From: Ischnura elegans
Lineage: Eukaryota > Arthropoda > Insecta > Odonata > Coenagrionidae
Assembly (NCBI RefSeq): GCF_921293095.1
Contig: NC_060254.1
Location: 54,730,069 to 54,794,068 of the forward strand
Length of the DNA stretch: 64,000 bases
Direction: 5' to 3'
Every line of letters starts with the position of its first letter. Position 1 is the first letter of the stretch. Under the pieces are notes generated by a model that had not been told where the DNA came from, made no database searches, and saw nothing but the letters and a program-made list of their open reading frames with translations. Made by a program: the position numbers and the translations under genes. Below are positions 53,516 through 62,259 of this stretch, piece after piece.

Positions 53516-53823
53516 ATGCGACATCAGAGCCATCTGTGGAGCTTCAAAGTAAGCATGACGACACTCGCTCTATCGGTGCTATTGTGAACTAACAGTACCC
53601 AATTGCAATGAGCTATAGGTATTCATATGCACGATAAAAGAACGAAATCGACATTGATATTGAAAAATAACTGTTTATTGAATGACGGAAAGTAACTACA
53701 TATACAAACACGACATATATTAGGCAATAACCACTTGGTGAAAGAGAAATAATAACAAAAATAAAACCCACATTCACGAGGACATACGTACTCGAAGAAA
53801 GAGAGATGACTGAAATAAATAAC

Positions 53824-54448
53824 GGTTAAGGTGCGTTTGGTGGGGACATGGAGCAGGTAGTCCGAAGATGGGCGTGGTACACCCTCTGTAGGGTCCTTAA
53901 TCCTCAACCCTTTCCTCGTCGCGTTCGCCCTCGCTGGCCCGTGTCTTGGACCCTCCCAGCGGGGGGCCTCCCTCCCGAAAAGTGACCGCTATGACAGCAA
54001 TTTGGAAATCAATCAATCAATCCAATAATCAAAAAATGACTGTTTGCATAGTACTCCTGTCAATCGTGCGATCAAATACGTCTTTGAAGCGTGATTCTGC
54101 GATGAAAAATAACGATTTTGTTAACTTTGCTAAACACGTGGCTGTGGACCACCGGAAAATGGCAACAGCGCTTTGGAATGGGCAAAGTAGCGGGCTGTTT
54201 AAATGAGTTACGAGCATGATTTTACCATCTGGTACCGCTCATTTGCACACCAAGGCTTCAGTTAATTTACCTTCAGTTCCACATAGTCCCCGATTAGATA
54301 ACCTGCGTCGAGATAAAGTGTCCATTATTCCCTAAGTCGCATATTGAAGGGTTAGAGCAGTCGAACTACTTCAAAAAGTCAAAAAACACCCGAAAGGTGG
54401 ATATGTTGTGTGAGTTTTAGACGGTGACTGCGAGTCCCTTTACGTATT
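53824..54448 (+). repeat. Left terminal inverted repeat of the composite unit
   Basis: 625 bp, inverted relative to 59458-60082. It contains an 86-codon frame (53946-54206) preserved in the right copy with one residue change; this could be chance given the near identity of the repeats. The inner end is CGAGTCCCTTTACGTATT. Confidence 0.85.
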
Positions 54449-54544
54449 TTCTCCAGAGAAATGAAATAAAATTGCGGCAAAGTTCTTTGTATATGAGGAA
54501 TCTTAACTGCTGACAAAAATGCACCCCATTAATGACCATCCATT

Positions 54545-55940
54545 CAAAGAGGCGCTGCCAGGTACGGTAAAATTCTTTACTTCTTGTTAATCTTGTTAGT
54601 GTTAATACCTCATCGATAAACTCGAATGGAAATCTCTATAAGACCGCAGACTGAAAAATAAACTTAGCCTAATTGATAAATTCAAGAGATTTGATTTCAA
54701 AAAGGCATTTGATAAAGTACCCCACGGAAAGTAAATAATAAAACTGAAATCGTATGGTCTAGACGAAGATGTCATTTCCTGGATTAGAGCATTTTTGAGC
54801 GACCGCGTCCAAAGAGTAGTATTAGACGGTGCAGTCTCCAATGAGGTTGGAGTCACTTCTGGCGTTCCTCAGGGTAGTGTCATTGGCCCACTCCTATTCC
54901 TTCTTTATATAAACGACATTGGCGAAGTAGTGCAGAGTAAGTTATGATTATTTGCAGACGACGCTGTAGTTTACAGAGAAATCCGTTCCAGCAAAGATAT
55001 AGATGAACTAACGAATGACCTTGCTGCTATCCAAGCTTGGTGCGATGCTTGGCAGTTAGAATTAAATTTGGAAAAATGCGTCGTAATGAATTTCTGGAAG
55101 AAGAATAACTCCCTACAGCGTAACTATATCATTCGGGCCACCCAGTTAAAGGCAGTTGAATCCGTGAAATATCTAGGGGTTAGACTCAGTAATGATCTAT
55201 CGTGGAATAAACATATTCGAGAAATAACCGGTCAAGCTAATCGTAAAATGGGTTTTGTTAAAAGAATATTAGGAAAGTGCGACGACAAAGTGAGAGAAAT
55301 TAGCTACTTTTCCCTCGTTAGACCACATTTGGAATACGCTGCCAGTGTTTGGGACCCTCATGAAAAAGGCTTAATAACAGAGTTAGAACGCTTGCAAAGA
55401 AGAGCTGCCAGGTATGTGAAAGGTCGTTACGATAGTCTTGTTGGTGTAACTGACCTCTTAGATAAACTCGGATGGGAATCTCTGTCGGACCGTAGATTGA
55501 AAAATAGACTAAACCTTTTAGATAAATTCAAGAGCAGTGTCTTTTCTGACGAAGTTAACCATATCTTGCGGACGCCAACGTACTACGGAAGATCAGATCA
55601 TATGAATAAAATAAGAGAGATAGATTGCAGAACAGACAGATTCCGAATGTCATTTTTTCCACGATCGATAAGAGATTATAACGGCAGCAATAGAACTCGT
55701 AAATAGATTGCATGACTTGTAGTGTAGCTTACTAACCTATATAAAACTTAATGCATGTTTCTGAATTTCTATTCTATTTCTAACAGCATATAGTAGTATA
55801 GTTTGTTATCATACGGGACGTTCTTTGGACGGTGTAGTGTGCATGTGGGAGTCCAAATGCATGCTGCATGCTGGTGATTGATCACCTCCTGCCAAACACC
55901 CTAGAGGTGGCTCGCAGGGTATTATGTAGATGTAGATGTA
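54545..55940 (+). pseudogene. LINE fragments with GATGTA tail inside the composite unit
   Basis: At 54545-54682 there is a piece of the LINE C-terminus (GAARY..., DLIDKLEWKSL), directly followed by the middle of the same kind of RT: FDFKKAFDKVPHGK, TSGVPQGSVIGPLLFLLYIND, catalytic LFADDAVVY, QLELNLEKCVVMNFW. An uninterrupted C-terminal frame (55068-55706) continues with VKYLGVRLSNDLSWNKHI, VRPHLEYAASVWDPH and FFPRSIRDYN. Stops at HGK* and SKL* break it. The 3' UTR ends AGAGGTGGCTCGCAGGG, then TATTATGTAGATGTAGATGT. The order (C-terminus before RT) shows rearrangement. It is a jockey/CR1-type LINE. Confidence 0.8.
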
Positions 55941-56030
55941 GATAACCTGCCAGCCACCTCTAAGCTGTTTGGCAGGGGGTGATCAATCACCGGCATGCAG
56001 CACGCATTAAGTTTTACGTAGGTTACACTA
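55857..56030. repeat. Tail-to-tail LINE 3' ends forming a hairpin
   Basis: The 3' UTR of the + strand LINE (CATGCTGGTGATTGATCACC, CCTGCCAAACACCC, AGAGGTGG; 55857-55920) is followed across the GATGTA tail by its inverted copy (CCACCTC, TGTTTGGCAGG, GGTGATCAATCACCGGCATG; 55945-56008). Arms are about 64 bp. Two LINE 3' ends on opposite strands abut, so a second insertion used the tail of the first or an inversion occurred. Confidence 0.65.
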
Positions 56031-56689
56031 AAAGTCAATTAATCTACTTATGCGTCTATCGCTTCCGTTATAATTTCTTATTGATCGTGGAGAAAATCGA
56101 TCGTTTTACCTTCAACTTCCCGGACTAAGACCATGATGCTCTTGGGTTATTCCGTAACTGCTCTACTAGTGTTTTTCTTTTAAAATTCGTGAACGCATTC
56201 CTGAACGCTTCCTTCGTGGTGGCTTGGGACAACTATATTGTTCATTTATTAACTCAACGATTCAAGATTCAACCCTGGTCTCTGTTACGGTTACCGCTTG
56301 GCTGACGATTGAATTCTTTACAGCTATAAATACTCCACCTCCAGCTCGATTCCTCCAGCTAGTTTTTTATTCGATCGAAATCTTACCAAGATCCGGGCAA
56401 CATTGGTTAGTATCAATGTACAGTATTGATAATATTGTAATGTTCCGATTAATGCTCAGAATTTCGGCAAAGACGGATTAAGTTCATTGTATGAATTGCT
56501 GTCTCATATGCCCATGGAAAAATTATGTTTGTTTTGGAGTTATCCTTTAGACTAGCTAATTTTTTGCTACCTGCTCGAAACCCAAGCTAGTCTTGACCGA
56601 CTTTCATTAGGCTGAGACTCCAGAGCGGAATTTCCGACATCGCCTTCATTCCTGCAACCCTTCCTGTATAATGCAAATTGCACGACATT
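56031..56689. other. Unassigned interior of the composite unit
   Basis: No recognisable coding region. A frame at 56224-56481 has no family features. The sequence may include old LINE 3' UTR material. Confidence 0.35.
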
Positions 56690-56955
56690 TTGGATGGTCA
56701 TTAATGGGGTGCATTTTTTTTTAGCGCTTTAGAGTCCATATCTACAAAGAACTTTGCTGCAATGGCTGAAAGAGGACTGAGTAGTAGATGTGAGCATTTA
56801 TGTGTGACAAATTCAAAGAATACTTGTCAGTGCCATAGTTAACTTAGTTAATTCTTTAAAAAATTTCTTTCCTTTCTCTGGGGAGAATATATAAAGGACC
56901 TCGCAATCACCGTCTAAAACTCACGCAGCCTAACCACCTCTAGGGTGTTTGGCAG
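56690..56955 (-). repeat. Third, diverged copy of inverted-repeat inner sequence
   Basis: On the minus strand this stretch reads GTGAGTTTTAGACGGTGATT near 56915, matching the inner end of the 625-bp repeats (GTGAGTTTTAGACGGTGACT). It then continues through CAGAGAAAGG, GCAAAGTTCTTTGTA and TGCACCCCATTAATGACCAT, matching 54449-54545. So the sequence just inside the left repeat exists elsewhere in the unit in inverted orientation, interrupted by about 120 bp of extra sequence. Confidence 0.6.
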
Positions 56956-57189
56956 GTGGTTTTCAACAATTATTTGCTATAGCGTTATTATTACAGCGCT
57001 ATTTACCTGTACCTCTCTTACGAATAATCAGAAAGCCTTAGGGATAAAATAATGGCCATATTTGCCCATTATTTTTCGTTTGAATTCATTCTATGCCCCC
57101 AGAAGAGTTTCCTTTGTATCATTTTTCGATTTTAATAACTGTCCCGCATTTATTTTATTTTCACACAAGAAAGATCTACACGTGTCTTT

Positions 57190-57900
57190 TTCATTTTTGC
57201 GAGAGAAATTAGCTACTTCTCCCTCATTAGACTGCATTTAGAATACGCTGCCAGCGTTTGGGATCCTCGTGAAATAGGCTTAAAAAACAGAGTTAGAACG
57301 CGTGCAAAGAGGAGCTACCAGGTACGTAAAAAATCATTACGATAGTCTTGGGTGACTGTTGCATACTTCACATACGATGTGGATATGGAAAAGAATGGAG
57401 AAGGTAAGATGGACGGAGAGTAAAAGGAACAACGAAGTGCTGGATATGGTTGGCGAGGAGAGACAGCTTTTAGATGAGGTACGGAGGAGTCAGAATGTAT
57501 GGATGGAGCGAATACCTAGCGGGGATGTTGAAAATGGTGTTAGAGGGTAGAATGCTAGGGAAACGAGGGGGGAAGGAAAAGAAAAGGATTTTTAGATAGA
57601 TTAAACGGGAGTAAGCCATACAGTGAATTGAAGAAGGTAGCGCTCGACGGAAAGTGAGGCTTCCAAATCACTTCTTTAGTACTCCATGGAAACCTACCTT
57701 AATCGGTAGAATACTATAATAATATATGATAAACTAAAGAGCAGTGTATTTTCCGACGAAGTTAGCCATATATTACGAGCGCCAATATACTACAGGAAAT
57801 CAGATTATATAAATAAATTAAGTGAGATAGGCTGTAGACCAGTCTGATTCGGAATATCTTCTTTTCCACGATCAAATAGAAGCTATGACGGCCGTGTTAA
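57190..57900 (+). pseudogene. Second jockey/CR1-like LINE remnant with insertion
   Basis: 57190-57355 matches 55295-55450 (REISYFSLIRLHLEYAASVW-like), and 57728-57900 matches the RT C-terminus 55528-55700 (FSDEVSHILRAPIYYR). Both carry many changes. The two parts are separated by a foreign segment (57356-57727), which replaced about 75 bp of the original. Confidence 0.7.
57356..57727 (+). pseudogene. C-terminal fragment of an unrelated LINE
   Basis: The 63-codon frame (MWIWKRMEKVRWTESKRNNE, then VLDMVGEERQLLDEVRRS and W) and the following GKRGGKEKK...YSELKKVALD resemble the C-terminal end of a widespread LINE ORF with WRRMEK, NEEVLxxVxExRxLL, GKRGRGRPR and a final AxDRE-like block. No tail or target duplication is visible. 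Confidence 0.65.
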
Positions 57901-58189
57901 AACTCACAAAATGATTAGATGACTTGTATTGTTGCTTATGTAGAGCGATGGCTAGGTTCTAAAAACAACTATCTCAAAAATTGCAACCTTTCGGGAGAGC
58001 AAAAGAAACTATTCATATTTTTAATTGTACACAGAAATTCAAAATCAAAAATACATTTATTAAATAATAAATTCAACAACGATTTCAGAAGGGAACTTAG
58101 GAAGCAGAGCAATTTATACAACATGTAAAGAAAGTCCGTTACGTCATGTAATAAATTGAAGGAACTTGAAGCCAAAGAAAATTACGCTC

Positions 58190-59335
58190 CACAACGCTCA
58201 ATAACTAAGGAGTTAGCTCCACAGATCACTCCTTACTAAGAGATAATATCAAGAAGTCACTATCAGAAGGAAAGTTATCGCTAGACTGGAACATTGCAAG
58301 CGTTACACCCATATTTAAAAAGGGAAACAGACATGACCCAGGCAACTACCGTCCAATTTCAATAACATCGATCATAGGCAAGATACTTGAGCATATCGTC
58401 ATTAGCAATATCATGACTTTCTTGGACAGACGTAACTTCCTCCATGACTGTCAGCACGGATCCAGAAAAGGTAGATCATGCGAAATACAGCTCGCGCTAT
58501 TTCATAACGATATTTTTTGAAATCTGGTGAATCGAAAAGACAAGTTGAGGCATTTTTTCTAGATTTTAACTTAATCTGAACAAATGCATGTCGGTACATT
58601 TCTTGCGGAATTTGACCAACTATAACCATTTTTATTCTTTGCATGGTATTAACCTAGAGACAACAGACGAATTGAAGTACCTGCGAGTTACCATAACCTT
58701 GAACCTCTCGTGGGGAACACGTTTAAGGAATATCTGAGGCATGGCCCGGAAGACATTAGGATTCGTCAAGCGTATTGTGGGAATATTTTCGGATGAGCAA
58801 GTGAAAGAAAGGTGCTATTTCTCAATTGTACGTCCGCATCTTGAATATGCAGCGAGTGTATGGGATCCAGTGCAGAAAGACTTAATCCGCGAACTGAATA
58901 AAATACAAAGGAAGGCTGCGCATTTCGTCAAAAACTGCTACGGGCGTACAGACAGCGTTTCGCAGATGTTAAGCGAATTAGGCAGGGAGCCGCTGGAGAC
59001 TCGTGCGCTGCGCACTAAGCTTAGATTGCTTGAACAATTGAGAATAGATGTCTTTAAGGGCGACACGTAGAACAAAATATCAAAGACAAACTATATTTCC
59101 AGGCCCGATAGAAGCGATAAATTAAGAGAGATGTTTTGCCGAACGGATAGATATAGGAATTCGTTTTTCCCCCGGACCATAAAAGACTTAAATAAATGCA
59201 AGGCCCGCCATGAATAAATGCTAGTCACAACTTTGTAGAGCACTTCATTTTTTATACGTAGACGGCTGGTATCCTGACACCCCATTCCACACGCCTTTTA
59301 GGCAGCTTGCGGGGCATTATGTAGATGTAGATGAA
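58190..59335 (+). pseudogene. Third LINE remnant in composite unit, RT deleted inside
   Basis: 58250-58520 encodes, in an open frame without a start, LSLDWNIASVTPIFKKGNRH, DPGNYRPISITSIIGKILEH and CQHGSRKGRSCEIQLAL (RT fingers region). At about 58520-58565 it jumps to NLTNYNHFYSLHGINLETTD and ELKYLRVTI, so the catalytic YADD segment is missing. The C-terminus (58741-59070) has GFVKRIVGI, VRPHLEYAASVWDPVQKDL and REPLETRALRTKLRLLEQL, then RTDRYRNSFFPRTIKDLN. It ends with GCGGGGCATTATGTAGATGT, the tail type of this LINE family. Confidence 0.78.
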
Positions 59336-59457
59336 CCGTGAGGTATGAAATATGTGCCTTGTGGTCAATAATAACAGCCTCAGTTCTGATTTCGCACTCG
59401 CTGCCAAGAGGTCAAGGTTGTTGTTACCCCTGGTAGGTGTATTTTGCATAATAATAT

Positions 59458-60082
59458 AATACGTAAAGGGACTCGCAGTCACCGTCTAAAACTCACACAA
59501 CCTATCCACCTTTCGGGTGTTTTTTGACTTTTTGAAGTAGTTCGACTGCTCTAACCCTTCAATATGCGACTTAGGGAATAATTGACCCTTTATCTCGACG
59601 CAGGTTATCTAATCGGAGACTATGTGGAACTGAAGGTAAATTAACTGAAGCCTTGGTGTGCAAATGAGCGGTACCAGATGGTAAAATCATGCTCGTAACT
59701 CATTTAAACAGCCCGCTACTTTGCCCATTCCAAAGCGCTGTTGCCATTTTCCGGTGGTCCACAGCCACGTGTTTAGCAAAGTTAACAAAATCGTTATTTT
59801 TCATCGCAGAATCACGCTTCAAAGACGTACTTGATCGCACGATTGACAGGAGTACTATGCAAACAGTCATTTTTTGATTATTGGATTGATTGATTGATTT
59901 CCAAATTGCTGTCATAGCGGTCACTTTTCGGGAGGGAGGCCCCCCGCTGGGAGGGTCCAAGACACGGGCCAGCGAGGGCGAACGCGAAGAGGAAAGGGTT
60001 GAGGATTAAGGACCCTACGGAGGGTGTACCACGCCCATCTTCGGACTACCTGCTCCATGTCCCCACCAAACGCACTTTAACC
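59458..60082 (-). repeat. Right terminal inverted repeat of the composite unit
   Basis: 625 bp, complement of 53824-54448 with about ten differences. It ends at the perfect target duplication TAAATAAC (60083-60090). The inner end AATACGTAAAGGGACTCG mirrors the left copy exactly. Confidence 0.85.
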
Positions 60083-60375
60083 TAAATAACAGTTATGTTT
60101 TAAGAGGAATTGCCAATTTGATTTCTTTTAAAATAGAAACAATGTTAAACTTAGAACTAATTTCCTTCCATTAAGCACTTGGTGACACCAGCTTCCACAC
60201 CGAACTCCTAATGGCATGCTTACGAGGAAACAATTCACCCAAACGAGAATCCAAAAAACTGCTTTTCCAAAGTTTTTCACCTGAAATTTTCAATGAAATC
60301 ACTGTAAATAAAGAGCTCTATACTTTAGCAGAGGTTGAGGGAACCAAATTTCAGTTATATTGGTTATTAAAAAGT
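60083..60375. other. Spacer between composite unit and I-like LINE
   Basis: AT-rich, including the second target duplication copy at its start. No gene or element recognised. Confidence 0.4.
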
Positions 60376-61007
60376 ATATTGCCCCCCGCACGGGGGGAAG
60401 AGAGTAATCTCTTCCTTTGGGGAGCCGCGCCCCCACGGACCCGAGCCCACCGGGGAGACAACCTCGTCAAAAAACCCTTCGCACGCTAGGATAGCGTCCA
60501 GACAGCATGTGACTCTGCTGTGCTGAGTAGCCGATACATCTGGCGTCCAGATTCACCCACGTGTTTGCCGTGCGTGGAGACCCGTACAAGGGGGAGAAGG
60601 GGATCCTGGTGGGTGAGTTCTCCGGCTCCCAGCTGGGCGTCGGAAACCCGGTATGGGCCGGAGTTCAATACCCCACTTCGGCCCTGGATTCCCCGGAAAA
60701 CGGGCGGCCGAGAAGAGCCCAGCTCGGTCAATCGGCTCCTGGCGGCTGGGGAGCTTGGCGGCTCCTTCCGAGCGTACGCCAGGACGGGTTAGTGCTGGAG
60801 ATATGGGGGTCTCCGTAGGGCGGCCGAAGGTGCGTGGGTTCGGAGGGCCCCCGCGCTGGAGGTTCTAACCCAAAAGAGACCCCCTATCAAAGGTTCCTAT
60901 ATCCCTTGGGTAGCCCTGGCGACCACACCGGATCTCGGTGTGGCGTCCCGAATGTGTGGCTCCGTGGTGGGTGGGGAGCCCAGGGGATGAATTATGTTCT
61001 TACTTTC
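60376..61007 (+). promoter_or_regulatory. 5' UTR / internal promoter region of I-like LINE
   Basis: GC-rich leader upstream of ORF1, where LINEs of this type carry their internal promoter. The first bases can form a CCCCCC/GGGGGG hairpin. A frame from 60834 reads into ORF1, but the region before 61008 is low-complexity Gly/Pro-rich and matches leader DNA, so I do not count it as coding. Confidence 0.6.
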
Positions 61008-62162
61008 ATGGAGACGATTACTCTTCCTCCACCAAAAAGATCCCGCCCGGACACGGGCGGAGGAGAAAAGTCTTTTGAAAGCTCGAAGCGTTTTTTGTCT
61101 ATGAAATGCGCCAAAGAAGGTGACACTCTGAAAAAGGTGTCTCCCTTTTTCATAAAAAAAGCTATGCAATCGATAATTACTGGAGAGCCAAATTCGGTGA
61201 AAAAACTAAGAGATGGTACCCTACTAATAGAGACTGCGAACAACATCCAAGCTGAAAAATTGCTTAAAACTGAAAAATTACACGACATCCCAGTTAAAGT
61301 CGAGATCCACCGCACTCTAAATACCTCTAAGGGAGTAATAAGTCACTACGACCTTCTTTACGTGGAACCAGAAGAGATCAAGAGAGAGATGGCCCCCCAG
61401 GGCGTCATCGACTGCCGCAGACTGACTACGAAGCGAAACGGTGAAGTGATAAATACCACGTCAGTAATTCTCACGTTCGCTCTGGACAAACTGCCCGTTA
61501 AAGTCTTCTTAGGATACGAATCTGTAACTGTGCGACCATTCTTCCCTCAACCGATGCGCTGCTTCCAATGCCAAAAATTCGGCCACATCGCACCGCGATG
61601 TGAGGGCAAGGCCACCTGCCCGCGCTGCGGCAAGGACAAGCACGATGGGGACAAATGTGCGGAAGCGGCCTGCTGCGTGAATTGCGAGGGTACCCACGCG
61701 GCTTACTCTCGCGATTGCCCGAAAATGAAAGAGGAACGGAAGATTATGGAAATAAAAACTATGGAAAAAATATCTTACCTGGAGGCAAGGAAAAAGTTCA
61801 AAGCCCTTAGTGCCCCCTCTTTCTCGCGTTCCTTTGCCGCAATCGCCTCTGCTCCAGTTAAGAAGTGCACCATTTCTACACAGACGGAACCTGAAAAGCA
61901 GATAGATTTATTAAAAAAAACAAATGCGAGTAACAATAGCAATACTAAAAAAAACACCCCTAACTCCTCCGTAGTGTCTCCCAAAAATACAACAAAGAAA
62001 ACCACCAGAAAACCTGACCAGCGAGAGAAAACTCCCTCTCCTGGTCCCTCCGGCAAAGGTATGGAACCGATGCAGGAGGACATAGACGAAGATCTCTGTA
62101 TTTCGGACACAGAGATCGAAAAAGTCAGGAATAAGGGAAGGAAAAGTCGCTTAAAGCGATGA
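61008..62162 (+). CDS. I/Jockey-like LINE ORF1 (Gag-like RNA-binding protein)
   Basis: 384 residues from the ATG at 61008 (METITLPPPKRSR); a longer frame to 60834 exists but is leader sequence. The order is a basic N-terminus, then an RRM-like or coiled region with FFIKKAMQSIITG, KKLRDGTLLIETANNIQAEK and VKVEIHRTLN. Three CCHC knuckles follow (CFQCQKFGHIAPRC, CPRCGKDKHDGDKC, CVNCEGTHAAYSRDC), then a Lys/Asn/Ser-rich linker and an acidic DIDEDLCISDTEIE tail. It binds LINE RNA in the RNP. It is complete and intact. It differs from the truncated copy-1 ORF1 by about a quarter of residues, far more than ORF2 does. Confidence 0.9.
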   Translation: METITLPPPKRSRPDTGGGEKSFESSKRFLSMKCAKEGDTLKKVSPFFIKKAMQSIITGEPNSVKKLRDGTLLIETANNIQAEKLLKTEKLHDIPVKVEIHRTLNTSKGVISHYDLLYVEPEEIKREMAPQGVIDCRRLTTKRNGEVINTTSVILTFALDKLPVKVFLGYESVTVRPFFPQPMRCFQCQKFGHIAPRCEGKATCPRCGKDKHDGDKCAEAACCVNCEGTHAAYSRDCPKMKEERKIMEIKTMEKISYLEARKKFKALSAPSFSRSFAAIASAPVKKCTISTQTEPEKQIDLLKKTNASNNSNTKKNTPNSSVVSPKNTTKKTTRKPDQREKTPSPGPSGKGMEPMQEDIDEDLCISDTEIEKVRNKGRKSRLKR

Positions 62163-62259
62163 TTCCACAGACTTCCGGGCTAATGCTGCTCCAAGTTTCA
62201 ATATTGACATCCTTTTTTTTCTGTTTTTATTTATCTTTTACCCTTTTTAAACCCTTTTT

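Larger units (their letters stand above)
53824..60082. mobile_element. 6.26-kb unit with 625-bp terminal inverted repeats
   Basis: TAAATAAC is found immediately outside both ends (53816-53823 and 60083-60090), a perfect 8-bp target duplication. The termini are GGTTAAGGTGCGTTTGG (left) and GGTTAAAGTGCGTTTGG (right, minus strand). The inverted repeats are each 625 bp and differ at only about ten positions by eye. The 5-kb interior has no transposase that I can recognise and consists mainly of decayed LINE pieces. An 8-bp duplication occurs in hAT, P, Merlin and some others; the termini do not let me choose. I infer a non-autonomous composite element. Confidence 0.8.

Noticed and set aside
53946..54206. 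86-codon frame conserved in both 625-bp inverted repeats as a real gene
   Set aside because: The repeats are nearly identical throughout, so conservation of the frame carries no information; no protein features recognised.
60834..61007. N-terminal extension of the I-like LINE ORF1 frame
   Set aside because: Gly/Pro-rich translation of GC-rich leader; the ATG at 61008 gives a typical ORF1 start.
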